Part shown: positions 33,872 through 42,799 of the stretch, piece after piece
Numbering within the stretch: position 1 is the stretch's first letter
Layout of the letters: each line of letters starts with the position of its first letter
Source: BOG-994 sp049514215
Lineage (GTDB): Bacteria > Pseudomonadota > Gammaproteobacteria > Burkholderiales > Burkholderiaceae_D
NCBI GenBank assembly: GCA_049514215.1
Contig: JBEKVI010000002.1
Coordinates: forward strand, 124,001 to 188,000
Length of the DNA: 64,000 nt
Direction: 5' to 3'
Program-made: the position numbers and the translations under genes
Notes under the pieces: model-generated
Databases searched by the model: none
Seen by the model: only the letters and a program-made list of their open reading frames with translations
What the model was told of the DNA's origin: nothing

Positions 33872-35536
33872 ATGAGCAATCGGATCGGGATGGCCCGGGG
33901 CCTTTGCGCCGCGCTCTCGGGGCTGGTCCTCACTGCGGCGCTTGGGGCTGCCCCGGACGCGCATCAGGGCGGCAAGCTGCGAATCGTCTCCCAAAGCGCC
34001 TACGGCACGATTGATCCGCAGGTCAATTACACCGACTTGTACTGGCAGCTTTTTCAGAGCGTCTACGACGGGCTCACGGCCTTCAAGAAGGCGGCGGGCG
34101 CGGAGTCGTATACCGTGGTACCGGACTTGGCCGAGAGCCTGCCCAAGGTGCTAGACGGCGGCAAGACCTATGTCTTTAAACTGCGCGAGGGAATTCAATT
34201 CTCCGACGGCCGACCACTCACGGTGAACGATGTGGTCGCCTCCTTTGAGCGGATTTTCAAGGTCCTCTCGCCGACTGCGGGAAGTCTTTATGGCGGGATC
34301 GTGGGCGCGGATGCGTGCCTAAAGGAACCGGCAAGCTGCCGTCTTGCAGGTGGCGTCACCGCTGATGCCAAGGGCAATACCATAACGATCCATCTTCAGA
34401 AGCCGGATCCGGAATTTCTCGACAAGCTCTCCCTGCCACACGCTTCGATCTTGCCCGCCAATGCCCCGCCCCGCGATGTCGGGGTGAGCCCAATCGCCGG
34501 TACCGGCCCCTACATGATCTCGGCCTACGATCCGAAAAAGCTCCTAAAGCTCGAGCGCAATCCGCATTTTTCCGTCTGGAGTATCGATGCCCAGCCTGCT
34601 GCCCATCCGGACGAGGTGGATTTCGAATTCGGATTACCGGTCGAAGACGAGGTGACCTCGGTGGCTAATGGCCAGGTCGACTGGCTCTATAACGATATCC
34701 CTGCGGACCGTTTGAACGAATTGGGGACCCGCTTTGCTCAGCAAGTGCATGTCGTGCCGCGCAATGCGATCTACTACCTGCCCATGAATACCCGTCTTGC
34801 GCCGTTCGACAATCTAAAGGTGCGTCAGGCGGTGAACTTCGCGCTGGATCGGCGCGCCTTGGTCAAGCTCTATGGCGGGATCAATCTCGCCACGCCGAGC
34901 TGCCAGATCCTGCCTCCCGGGTTTCCAGGCTATGAACCCTACTGCCCCTACAGTCTGAACCCCGGAAAAATCTGGTCCGCACCCGATCTGGCGCGCGCCA
35001 AAGAGCTGGTCAAGGCGTCGGGAACGGTTGGCCAGAAGGTCACCATGATCACGACCGATACCCATATCGGCAGGGCGATTGGAACCTACGTCCAGGGTGT
35101 CCTGAGCGATCTGGGGTACGACGTCTCCGTGCGCGCGATCTCGGAGAACATTGAATTCACCTACATCCAGAACACCCAGAACCGGGTGCAGATCAGCTAC
35201 ACCCAATGGTATCCAGACTACCCCGAGGCTTCGGACTTCTTGAATGTTCTTTTTTCCTGCGCGAGTTTTCGCGAAGGTTCGGACGCCTCGGTCAACATCG
35301 CCGGTCTTTGCGATCACGCCCTTGATGCCGAATTCGTCACGGCGCTCAGTCTGGCCGGCTCCGACCCTGTGGCTGCGAACCGGCTGTGGTCGGAGCTCGA
35401 TCGCAAGGTCACCGACCTCGCGCCGGTGGCCGTGATGTTCAATCCGAAAAGGGCCAATTTCATGTCGCAGCGGGTAAAGAATATTGTCATCAGCAACCAG
35501 TTCCAATGGTTGTTTGCACAATCGTGGGTTCAATAG
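33872..35536 (+). CDS. Peptide/nickel-type ABC transporter substrate-binding protein (family 5)
   Basis: 554 residues with a signal peptide ending near GAAPDA. It has the DppA/OppA fold: GGKLRIVSQSAYGTIDPQ, the YDGLTAFKK region, FKLREGIQFSDGRPLTVNDV and NTRLAPFDNLKVRQAVNFA are typical. It would bind peptides or similar solutes in the periplasm. No permease or ATPase genes accompany it, so it either serves a transporter coded elsewhere or acts as an orphan. It starts three bases after the M13 peptidase stop, so peptide cleavage and capture are probably coexpressed. Confidence 0.88.
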   Translation: MSNRIGMARGLCAALSGLVLTAALGAAPDAHQGGKLRIVSQSAYGTIDPQVNYTDLYWQLFQSVYDGLTAFKKAAGAESYTVVPDLAESLPKVLDGGKTYVFKLREGIQFSDGRPLTVNDVVASFERIFKVLSPTAGSLYGGIVGADACLKEPASCRLAGGVTADAKGNTITIHLQKPDPEFLDKLSLPHASILPANAPPRDVGVSPIAGTGPYMISAYDPKKLLKLERNPHFSVWSIDAQPAAHPDEVDFEFGLPVEDEVTSVANGQVDWLYNDIPADRLNELGTRFAQQVHVVPRNAIYYLPMNTRLAPFDNLKVRQAVNFALDRRALVKLYGGINLATPSCQILPPGFPGYEPYCPYSLNPGKIWSAPDLARAKELVKASGTVGQKVTMITTDTHIGRAIGTYVQGVLSDLGYDVSVRAISENIEFTYIQNTQNRVQISYTQWYPDYPEASDFLNVLFSCASFREGSDASVNIAGLCDHALDAEFVTALSLAGSDPVAANRLWSELDRKVTDLAPVAVMFNPKRANFMSQRVKNIVISNQFQWLFAQSWVQ

Positions 35537-35618
35537 TCCTCTCGCCTCGGCATCGAGCCGGGTGCAATGAGCCGACCTCTGGACCCTTTGGGCATTACTT
35601 TTTTTCGAGACGCCCTGG

Positions 35619-37610
35619 TTAGTTTGGAAGGCCCGCCTTGCGCCAGGCTGGAATCAGTTTCGTCTCCCAGAACGTTCTGTAAGCTGTCGGCGTCGTCGAT
35701 CCCGGCTGAGAGAGCCTTGCGAACTCATGCCACGAGTACTCCGGATGCTGTTCGTGCAAGGACGCGACCACAATTTCCGCAGCAGTCAGGTCGCCTGCTT
35801 CGGCGCTGGCCATCGCGAGATAGGCAGACGTGTCGGCGATGCCAGGACTGAGCGCGCGCGCCTTTTGCAGCGTATCGATGGCCGCATCGTTTTGTCCGAG
35901 CATGAAGTAGGCTTTCCCCAGCACCGGGAGCTCTCCCCATCCTGGGGGGGTGGAGTCCATCTCGAGGGCTTGCTTTGCGAAGGCGATAGCGAGCTCCGGC
36001 TCACCGCCCCTGAAGTAGGCGTCCGCCACGTACTTGCGGGGAACAGGATCATTGGGATCGGCGGCAAGCCACGCTTTGCTCGCATTCAGCGCGCCTGCGT
36101 AGTCGTCGTGATAACTGGCGTAGAGGGCAAGCGATTCGTAGATCCACTGATGCTTAGAGCCCCGGGCTTGCGCAGCGAGGATGAGCCGGTGACCCTCTTC
36201 GAAAGCATGCTCGATCGCGGCATGGTCGGTTTCGGCGTCGTGGTAGGTCGTGGCCAGGTCAGTCAATGCGCTGCCCAGACAGATCATGGCCTTGGGACTG
36301 TCGGGCTCGAGGGCGAGCATCTGTCTGAACAAGGCGACCTCTTGCTCCTTCGTGGCCTGGCTCTCGCCTGCAAATTCGAGAGCGAGACCTCGTACATAGA
36401 AGTCACTGGCATTGGGGATGTCCTTCTTATCCAGACTGTTATGGGCGGCCGCGATGTACATGTTCTGGAACACGGCGTTGGTTTTTAGGACCTTCTCCTG
36501 CAAGGCGAGGAGGTCCGCCTCGTCTCCATCGTAGCTACCCGACCAGACTTGCAGGTTCCTGACCGCATCGATGAGTTGCAGTGTGAAGCGAATGGTGGTG
36601 CGGCTGCGCTGTACGTCTCCTTGGAGCACAAAGTGCACCCCGAAGTCTTGGGCCAGACTTTGTGCGGCCGAGGCACGATCGCGGTAGGCCGAGGTGATCG
36701 ATGCGGGAATCACCGAGGCGTCCTCATACGACGTCAGGTCCGAAATCAAGCCGGCAGAAACGCTCGTCGTCAGGCCTTCGGCAACATAGGCCAGGCTAGA
36801 ATCACCTGTCGAGTTGCGAAAGGGCAGGATCGCAATCGACAAGGGGTTGGCTACCACCCCAGGTTCGACCGTGTTTGCTTTGCCTGCGGACATTCCGAAA
36901 GGAGTCACTCCGTGGAAGCTCCAGTATCCGACCAAGCCGCCCAAGACAGCGCCCAAAAGGGCGACGCCCCCAAGCACGAGTCTTCCCGGGCTAAGCCACG
37001 TGCGCGAAATTGCCCGCGGGTCGGAATGGGTGGACGCATCGCTCGGTGAGCCTGCATCGGACGCGCCGGGCGCGATTTGAAACGCGGCCACGGGTCGATC
37101 GATGTTCTTGACACGCTGCTCGCCGATGGCCCTCCAGGAGGCGTCGATGCGGTTGCCCACCAATTCGAAAATGGCCTTCGAGGCAACAATGCCGCCGGGC
37201 TCGGAAAGCGTTTGCAAGCGTGAGGCGATGTTCACGCCCGTCCCGTAGGTACTTCCATCGTCCTTCTCGATCACATCGCCTAGATGGATCCCGATGCGAA
37301 ATGCCAGATGGGATGCACTTGCGCGATTGGGGGCCGATGTCCTCAGATCGCTCTGGATGGCCAGGGCAGCTTCGACCGCGCCCAGCGCGGTATCGAAGGT
37401 CGCGAGGATGGAGTCGCCCGCGGTGTCGATCACCCGGCCGCGCCACGTGGTGATGTGAAGGCGGAAAATTGCGCGCGCCGCATCGAGCGCGTCTAGGGTT
37501 TGATGTTCATCGAGCGCCATGAGGCGCGAAAAGCCGACCCCGTCGGCTGCAAGGATGACCAGGAGGCGGCTGTGATGTTCCGAGTTGCTCTCAGTACCCT
37601 TCGGATTCAT
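35619..37610 (-). CDS. Class III nucleotide cyclase with TolB-like and TPR domains
   Basis: 663 residues from ATG 37610 (the frame opens 20 codons earlier without homology). A class III cyclase catalytic domain fills about 12-180: the metal Asp in VILAADGVGFSRLM, the second Asp in DTAGDSILATF, and YGTGVNIASRLQ. A single membrane helix near 215-235 (VLGGVALLGAVLGGLVGYW) follows, then a TolB-N-like domain (SIAILPFRNSTGDSSLAYVA) and TPR-like helices to the end. This architecture is common in rhizobia and Burkholderiales; the signal sensed is unknown. It is convergent with the peptide-binding gene. Confidence 0.85.
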   Translation of the reverse strand: MNPKGTESNSEHHSRLLVILAADGVGFSRLMALDEHQTLDALDAARAIFRLHITTWRGRVIDTAGDSILATFDTALGAVEAALAIQSDLRTSAPNRASASHLAFRIGIHLGDVIEKDDGSTYGTGVNIASRLQTLSEPGGIVASKAIFELVGNRIDASWRAIGEQRVKNIDRPVAAFQIAPGASDAGSPSDASTHSDPRAISRTWLSPGRLVLGGVALLGAVLGGLVGYWSFHGVTPFGMSAGKANTVEPGVVANPLSIAILPFRNSTGDSSLAYVAEGLTTSVSAGLISDLTSYEDASVIPASITSAYRDRASAAQSLAQDFGVHFVLQGDVQRSRTTIRFTLQLIDAVRNLQVWSGSYDGDEADLLALQEKVLKTNAVFQNMYIAAAHNSLDKKDIPNASDFYVRGLALEFAGESQATKEQEVALFRQMLALEPDSPKAMICLGSALTDLATTYHDAETDHAAIEHAFEEGHRLILAAQARGSKHQWIYESLALYASYHDDYAGALNASKAWLAADPNDPVPRKYVADAYFRGGEPELAIAFAKQALEMDSTPPGWGELPVLGKAYFMLGQNDAAIDTLQKARALSPGIADTSAYLAMASAEAGDLTAAEIVVASLHEQHPEYSWHEFARLSQPGSTTPTAYRTFWETKLIPAWRKAGLPN

Positions 37611-37769
37611 GCGAGACGGTCCTAGGGCGCATCGGTGACAGGTCCTACGAGAGGGCGGAAAGCACGGCACAAGGCGCGAGGTCTTGTGCGCGCCTGTCTA
37701 GGATGAACTTTAACGCAACGCGGCGGCCGACGATGGCCTGGGGGCCCGGACTGGGTCGGTGCTTGGTCG

Positions 37770-37796
37770 GCTCCCTGGCGGTCCCGGCCAGGGAGC
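37770..37796. terminator. 10-bp GC-rich hairpin between DUF3597 and cyclase genes
   Basis: GCTCCCTGGC (37770-37779), a 7-base loop and GCCAGGGAGC (37787-37796) pair perfectly. It sits 48 bases beyond the DUF3597 stop on the minus strand. Neither strand has a T run after it, so if it terminates the DUF3597 transcript it does so imperfectly; RNA stabilisation is another possibility. Confidence 0.45.
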
Positions 37797-37843
37797 TCTT
37801 CCCGTCAGCCGCGGGAGCCGCGGCTCTGGCGATTCTATCGGCT

Positions 37844-38245
37844 TTAGGCGATCAGCTCAGGAGGAATGTTGCCCCCGTTTTCGGCCAGCTTTTGGAGGAC
37901 GGTCTTATGCAGCCACATGTTCATTTGAGCCGAGTCGGCCATCTTGTCGGCAGGGCAGCCTAGCTCGGTGGCCAGTTCCTTGCGCGTTGCAAGGCTGCTG
38001 TCCAGACCGAGGAGCTTTAAGAGGTCCACGATCGACTCTCTCCAATTGAGCTTCTCGGGATGCGCGCTCGCCAATTGCTCGAGCTTGGCTACGACATCTA
38101 CCGGACTGATGGCAGTCGGAGCCGCGGGCGCGGCAGCGCTGGCCGGGACGACCGGATCCGCTACGGGAGCCGCTGCCGCTGTCGCGGCGGGTGCGGCCTC
38201 GTGAGAAAAACCGAGCTTGGCGAGGATGGTCCCAAAAATACTCAT
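37844..38245 (-). CDS. DUF3597 protein
   Basis: 133 residues starting at MSIFGTILAKLGF (ATG 38245, AGGAG eight bases upstream; an ATG two codons earlier is too close). An Ala/Pro-rich linker (about 15-45) separates the N-terminus from the conserved DUF3597 domain (VDVVAKLEQLASAHPEKLNW, IVDLLKLLGLDSSLATRKEL, ELGCPADKMADSAQMN). This domain folds like a small helical bundle; function unknown. It is often found with stress-linked DUF genes, as here. Confidence 0.87.
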   Translation of the reverse strand: MSIFGTILAKLGFSHEAAPAATAAAAPVADPVVPASAAAPAAPTAISPVDVVAKLEQLASAHPEKLNWRESIVDLLKLLGLDSSLATRKELATELGCPADKMADSAQMNMWLHKTVLQKLAENGGNIPPELIA

Positions 38246-38380
38246 TGTCATATCTCCTATTGGCAAACGAACCGACGTTATACGGCAAATCCGTGTCGTC
38301 GGTATGAATACGCCCCCAAGCTGAACGGGCCCTGACCGATGTCTTCACCTCGCTCGCATGGGGCGCGGTACGGCCTTTGC

Positions 38381-38399
38381 TGGAACAACTTCAGTTCCA
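38381..38399 (+). promoter_or_regulatory. Inverted repeat TGGAAC-N7-GTTCCA before the DUF4142 gene
   Basis: Perfect 6-base arms (38381-38386 and 38394-38399), 20 bases before the DUF4142 ATG. The left arm GGAAC is also the -35 core of many ECF sigma promoters, but no matching CGTT-type -10 was seen at the right distance. Operator or mRNA-leader hairpin are both possible. Confidence 0.4.
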
Positions 38400-38418
38400 A
38401 CGACCAAGGAGAGTGTCC

Positions 38419-38937
38419 ATGAACCCAGTATGGAAGATGATTTTCGCCGCAGGGACCCTGCTCAGTGCGGGAGCCACCGTGGCTGCAAGCCTGGAATCGG
38501 GCGATGCCCGCTTTCTCAAGAACGCTGCCGAAGGGGGGCAGTTCGAGATCCAAGCAAGCCAGCTTGCCGACTCGAAGAACGCTTCTGGCGACGTCAAGAC
38601 CTTCGCCGATGAGATGGTCAAGGACCACACCGATGTGGGCAAGCAACTGGCTGATCTGGCGTCTTCGAAAGGCGTCGATGTTCCAACCAGCCCGTCGGTA
38701 GCCGAGGAGGCCAAGCTCAAGCTGCTGCAGGCATCCAGTGGAACGACGTTTGATCACCGGTACGCAAAAGAGGTGGGCGTGAGTGCCCATGAGGCGACGA
38801 TCAAGCTGTTCCGCAAGGAGGCAACCTCGGGCAAGGATCCGGACGTGAGGGCCTTCGCGCAGAAGACGCTGCCGGCCTTGGAGCACCACCTCGAGATGGC
38901 CAAGACTCTCGAAGCGTCGACGGCCGCCATGAAGTGA
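38419..38937 (+). CDS. DUF4142 protein (exported, ferritin-like helical bundle)
   Basis: 172 residues from ATG 38419 with GGAGAG upstream. A signal peptide (1-23, ending TVAAS) precedes a helical domain: DARFLKNAAEGGQFEIQASQ, VKTFADEMVKDHTDVGKQL, YAKEVGVSAHEATIKLFRKE. This matches DUF4142, a periplasmic helical-bundle family whose biochemical role is unknown and which is frequent in stress-responsive loci. It lacks an obvious diiron ligand set. Confidence 0.87.
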   Translation: MNPVWKMIFAAGTLLSAGATVAASLESGDARFLKNAAEGGQFEIQASQLADSKNASGDVKTFADEMVKDHTDVGKQLADLASSKGVDVPTSPSVAEEAKLKLLQASSGTTFDHRYAKEVGVSAHEATIKLFRKEATSGKDPDVRAFAQKTLPALEHHLEMAKTLEASTAAMK

Positions 38938-38989
38938 GCTCGACCCGCCTGCGAGGAGGCGCCCCATTCCAGTCGTCTGGAGGCAAGCC

Positions 38990-39364
38990 ATGAAACGACA
39001 TGCGCATACCGAGCGGACCGTTCACGGTCTGCCATCGACGCACCCGGGCACCCAGACCGGCTCAAAGCCGGCGCGGTCGGCTCCGGCGAAGTGGCGCTGG
39101 TCTCAGGAAGTCACCGAGCGTAGCGATGCTCTGGATCTGCAAAAGGGCGTCTTCTCGGAACGCAGCGCCTCGGGCATCGCGCGCGCTCTCAAGCGCTCGG
39201 CCGAGCGCAGCAAACGCCGCAAGGCCACGCCCTTCCAATCGGCGATGTCGATGTTGAACTTCTACATCAACCGCGGCGGCAGGCAACTTCCCGAAAGCCG
39301 GAAGAAAAAGCTTCAGACTGCCAAGGTCCGTCTTAGAGAGCTTTTTGGACGCGTGAAAGTCTAG
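38990..39364 (+). CDS. DUF3175 protein
   Basis: 124 residues, strongly basic. After a variable, probably disordered N-terminus (1-33) the DUF3175 core follows: WRWSQEVTERSDALDLQKGV, ALKRSAERSKRRKATPFQSA, MSMLNFYINRGGRQLPESRK. The repeated Lys/Arg pattern suggests contact with nucleic acid, but that is inference. It lies 52 bases after the DUF4142 gene on the same strand. Confidence 0.86.
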   Translation: MKRHAHTERTVHGLPSTHPGTQTGSKPARSAPAKWRWSQEVTERSDALDLQKGVFSERSASGIARALKRSAERSKRRKATPFQSAMSMLNFYINRGGRQLPESRKKKLQTAKVRLRELFGRVKV

Positions 39365-39376
39365 GTCTGGCCGCGG

Positions 39377-41731
39377 CTATGCGCTCCATTGCCAGTGACT
39401 GACTTCTGGCAAATCTTCCCCATGCTCACTGATATAGAGTTTGTGGCGTTCGATCTGCGTCCAATAATTCGCCTCGGCCTCTTTCACGCGTGAGGCGAGC
39501 CGCGGCACGCGTTGGATCGCATCCAGTGTCAACTGAAAGCGATCGAGGTTGTTTAGAACCACCATGTCAAACGGCGTGGTCGTCGTCCCCTCTTCCTTGT
39601 ATCCCCTGACGTGAAAATTGTCATGGTTGCGACGCCGGTAGGTGAGTTTGTGAATGATCGGTTGATAGCCGTGGAAGGCGAAGATGACAGGTTTGTCGAC
39701 CGTAAAGAGTTCGTCGAAGTAGCTGTCTTCCATCCCATGAGGGTGCTCGGACGGGGGCTGCAGTACCATGAGGTCGACGACGTTGACGACGCGAATCCGA
39801 AGATCGGGAATGCTCGCACGAAGCAGCGTGACGGCCGCCAGGGTCTCCAGTGTGGGAACATCGCCCGCGCAGGCCATGACGACCTCGGGCGAACCCTCGT
39901 CGTTGCTGGCCCATTCCCAGATGCCTGCGCCGGCGGCGCAATGTCGGACAGCCGAATCCATATCGAGCCATTGCCATTCGGGCTGCTTTCCCGCGACGAT
40001 GAGATTGATGTAGTTGCGGCTTCTTAAGCAATGATCCATCACCGAGAGCAGGCAATTGGCATCGGGGGGGAGGTAGATGCGTACGACATCGGCCTTCTTG
40101 TTGGCGAGATGATCGATGAAACCCGGGTCTTGATGAGAAAATCCATTGTGGTCCTGGCGCCACACGTGCGAAGTCAGAAGGTAGTTCAAAGACGCAATCG
40201 GCTTGCGCCACGGGATCGTCCGGCACTCCTTTAACCATTTCGCGTGCTGATTCACCATCGAGTCGACGATGTGGATGAAGGCCTCGTAGCAATTGAACAG
40301 TCCGTGGCGTCCCGTGAGGAGGTAACCTTCGAGCCAGCCTTCGCACAGATGTTCGCTGAGCACTTCCATGACCCTGCCATCGACACTTAAATCCGTGTCA
40401 TTGTCCACGCGACGGGCCATCCACTCCTTGCCGCTCGCCTCGTACACTGCCTCGAGCCGATTCGATGCAGTCTCATCAGGACCAAACAGCCGGAAGTTCG
40501 CGTTGGAAAGATTGTGCTTCATGACATCGCGCAAGAATCCGCCCAGAACGCGTGTGGCCTCGGCGTTCACGCTGCCCGGGGAGGGTACGGCAAGTCCATA
40601 TTCGCGAAAGTGCGGCATGGAGAGCGGGACCAACAACTCCCCTCCGTTGGCGTGGGGGTTGGAACCCATGCGGCGGCGACCGGTGGGCGCCAGCGCTGCC
40701 AGTTCCTCTTTAATTTCGCCGTGCTCTCCGAAGAGCTCCTCGGGCTCGTAGCTTTTCATCCACTGTTCGAGCTGCGCGAGGTGACCCGGGACCTCGAAAT
40801 TGGCCAGAGGCACCTGGTGGGCTCGCCACGTGCCCTCGACCGGCAGGCCGTCGACAAATTTGGGGCCAGTCCATCCCTTCGGGGTCACAAGTACAATCGC
40901 CGGCCAGCGAGGACGCTCGAGAGGACCGCCAGTGCGGGCGCGCTGCTGGATCGCTTGGATCTCCGCGAGAGTTTCGTCGAGCGCGCCGGCAACCAATTGA
41001 TGCACCACAAGAGGATCGTCGCCTTCAACGAAGCGGGGCACGTAGCCGTAGCCTTTAAGCAGATCCGTCAGTTCCTCGCGGGTAATTCGAGCAAGCACGG
41101 TCGGATTGGCAATCTTGTAGCCGTTTAGATGCAGGATCGGAATCACGGCTCCGTCGCGCACCGGATTGAGGAACTTGTTGGAGTGCCAGCTCGCCGCGAG
41201 GGCCCCGGTCTCGGCTTCGCCGTCCCCGATGACGCAAGCGACGATGAGATCAGGATTGTCGAACGCGGCCCCGTACGCATGGAGCAACGAATACCCCAGC
41301 TCGCCGCCCTCGTGGATTGATCCCGGCGTCTCCGGTGCGACATGACTCGGAACCCCGTAGGGCCACGAGAACTGTCGAAACAGGCGCATGAGGCCATTGC
41401 GATTGCGTTCGATCGCAGGGTAATGCTCCGTGTACGAGCCCTCCAGATAGCTGTTCGCCACGACGCCAGGGCCGCCGTGCCCGGGGCCCATCACATAAAT
41501 CATGTTCAATTCATGCTTTTTGATCAGGCGGTTCAGATGGGCGTAGACCAGATTCAGGCCCGGAGTCGTTCCCCAGTGCCCCAGGAGGCGCGGCTTGATG
41601 TGCTCGCGTTGTAGAGGTACTTCGAGAAGCGGGTTGTCCCGCAGATAGATCTGCCCCACGGAGAGGTAATTGGCGGCTCGCCAGTAGGCGTGGATTTTTT
41701 GCAGTTCGTCGGGGGCAAGAGGATCCGTCAT
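39377..41731 (-). CDS. Phosphoketolase (Xfp)
   Basis: 784-residue thiamine-diphosphate enzyme. It cleaves xylulose 5-phosphate (and often fructose 6-phosphate) with phosphate to acetyl phosphate plus a sugar phosphate. Typical blocks are WRAANYLSVGQIYLRDNPLL, VMGPGHGGPGVVANSYLEGS, GDGEAETGALAASWHSNK (ThDP-binding region), HQDPGFIDHLANKK and VDLMVLQPPSEHPHGM. No acetate kinase or phosphotransacetylase is nearby. Its place inside a block of stress-type DUF genes suggests expression under starvation or oxidative stress. It is convergent with the DUF3175 gene, 12 bases apart. Confidence 0.95.
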   Translation of the reverse strand: MTDPLAPDELQKIHAYWRAANYLSVGQIYLRDNPLLEVPLQREHIKPRLLGHWGTTPGLNLVYAHLNRLIKKHELNMIYVMGPGHGGPGVVANSYLEGSYTEHYPAIERNRNGLMRLFRQFSWPYGVPSHVAPETPGSIHEGGELGYSLLHAYGAAFDNPDLIVACVIGDGEAETGALAASWHSNKFLNPVRDGAVIPILHLNGYKIANPTVLARITREELTDLLKGYGYVPRFVEGDDPLVVHQLVAGALDETLAEIQAIQQRARTGGPLERPRWPAIVLVTPKGWTGPKFVDGLPVEGTWRAHQVPLANFEVPGHLAQLEQWMKSYEPEELFGEHGEIKEELAALAPTGRRRMGSNPHANGGELLVPLSMPHFREYGLAVPSPGSVNAEATRVLGGFLRDVMKHNLSNANFRLFGPDETASNRLEAVYEASGKEWMARRVDNDTDLSVDGRVMEVLSEHLCEGWLEGYLLTGRHGLFNCYEAFIHIVDSMVNQHAKWLKECRTIPWRKPIASLNYLLTSHVWRQDHNGFSHQDPGFIDHLANKKADVVRIYLPPDANCLLSVMDHCLRSRNYINLIVAGKQPEWQWLDMDSAVRHCAAGAGIWEWASNDEGSPEVVMACAGDVPTLETLAAVTLLRASIPDLRIRVVNVVDLMVLQPPSEHPHGMEDSYFDELFTVDKPVIFAFHGYQPIIHKLTYRRRNHDNFHVRGYKEEGTTTTPFDMVVLNNLDRFQLTLDAIQRVPRLASRVKEAEANYWTQIERHKLYISEHGEDLPEVSHWQWSA

Positions 41732-41927
41732 GGCCAGTCCTTTTCTCTTACAAGTGGGCTACGAGGGAACGCAAACCGGATAGTGACACGCGGGACATTG
41801 CAGGAAAGTGACCCTACGCCGGGCGCGCCACTGGCGCAAGAACACGCTAGGCTGCAAGGTTTCGACACTACGTTGAGACGTGCAAGTACTGTACTCCACG
41901 CGCGGCGTGCTGCCTACGACTACGAGT

Positions 41928-41948
41928 CCCGCCCCCTTGGGGGGCGGG
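41928..41948. terminator. 9-bp perfect hairpin between PfpI-like and phosphoketolase genes
   Basis: CCCGCCCCC (41928-41936) pairs with GGGGGCGGG (41940-41948) around a 3-base loop. It lies 35 bases beyond the PfpI-like stop on the minus strand. No T tract follows on that strand. Likely a terminator or attenuator; protein binding is also possible. Confidence 0.5.
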
Positions 41949-41982
41949 AAAGCATGGACGCATAGGAGGTCTCTTACGACCT

Positions 41983-42528
41983 TTAAGTGATGCTTAGGGA
42001 GTCGATGATCTTCCGGTTGAATGCTGGAATGTCATCGGGCTTGCGGCTGGTAATGAGATTGCCGTCGACGACCACTTCCTCATCGACCCAGGTGGCCCCG
42101 GCATTGCGCAGGTCATCTTGGAGGGACGGCCAGCTCGTAAGCCGTCTGCCCTTGAGAAGACCACTCGAGGCGAGCAGCCAGGGAGCGTGACATATCGCCG
42201 CAATGACTTTACCTTGTGCTTGTATGTTCTTCACGAACGCGCGCGCAGCATCTTCGGTGCGCAGCCTATCGGAGTTGAAGACGCCACCGGGAAGAACGAC
42301 CGCGTCGAACTCATCGGCATTGACCTCGTCAAGGCGCCGATCGACTTTGAAGTGGTCGGCTTTCTCGTCGTGGTTCATGCCGGTGACCTGTCCGTTCTTG
42401 AGCGAGATGAGCAGGGTTTGCGCACCGGCTTCTTCCAGTCCGTGACGCGGACCCTCAAGCTCGGCCTGCTCGAAATTATCCATGACAAGAATGGCGATCT
42501 TGCGTCCAGCGAGGGGTTTTTGAGGCAT
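41983..42528 (-). CDS. DJ-1/PfpI-family protein (YhbO-like)
   Basis: 181 residues, close to E. coli YhbO. The nucleophilic cysteine is C113 in VIAAICHAPWLL, with the acidic residue near 20-23 (FEQAEL) and VVLPGGVFNSDRLR typical of the family. Relatives have been reported as glyoxalase/deglycase-like or peptidase-like and protect against stress; the exact activity is disputed. It keeps the RGRRLTSWPSLQDDLRNAG-like segment and VVVDGNLITSRKPDDIPAFN end block. Good ribosome site (AAAGGAAT) upstream. Confidence 0.9.
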   Translation of the reverse strand: MPQKPLAGRKIAILVMDNFEQAELEGPRHGLEEAGAQTLLISLKNGQVTGMNHDEKADHFKVDRRLDEVNADEFDAVVLPGGVFNSDRLRTEDAARAFVKNIQAQGKVIAAICHAPWLLASSGLLKGRRLTSWPSLQDDLRNAGATWVDEEVVVDGNLITSRKPDDIPAFNRKIIDSLSIT

Positions 42529-42562
42529 ATGGATTCCTTTCGGTGACCATCATGGATGAGGC

Positions 42563-42799
42563 CTAACGCGCGCGCGAACGCTGGCGCGGGGTCTTGGATG
42601 CGGGGCGACTGCGGGGAGCGGCCGACTTCTTGGATGGGACTTTGGCTCCTTCGCGACGCGCCTCGGACAGTCCGATGGCGATGGCTTGTTTGCGACTCGT
42701 AACGCGCTTTTCAGAGCGTCCACTCGTAAGCTCCCCGGTCTTGCGCTCATGAAGGGCCCGACCGACTTTGTCTGAGGCTTTCTGACTGTAGGCTGGCAT
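42563..42799 (-). CDS. DUF6496 protein, small and basic
   Basis: 78 residues: MPAYSQKASDKVGRALHE, then TSGRSEKRVTSRKQAIAIGL, then SEARREGAKVPSKKS and an Arg/Ser tail. This matches DUF6496, a basic family of unknown function found in soil Proteobacteria. GAGGAG five bases before the ATG supports the start. It stands apart from, and divergent to, the PRC-barrel gene. Confidence 0.82.
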   Translation of the reverse strand: MPAYSQKASDKVGRALHERKTGELTSGRSEKRVTSRKQAIAIGLSEARREGAKVPSKKSAAPRSRPASKTPRQRSRAR

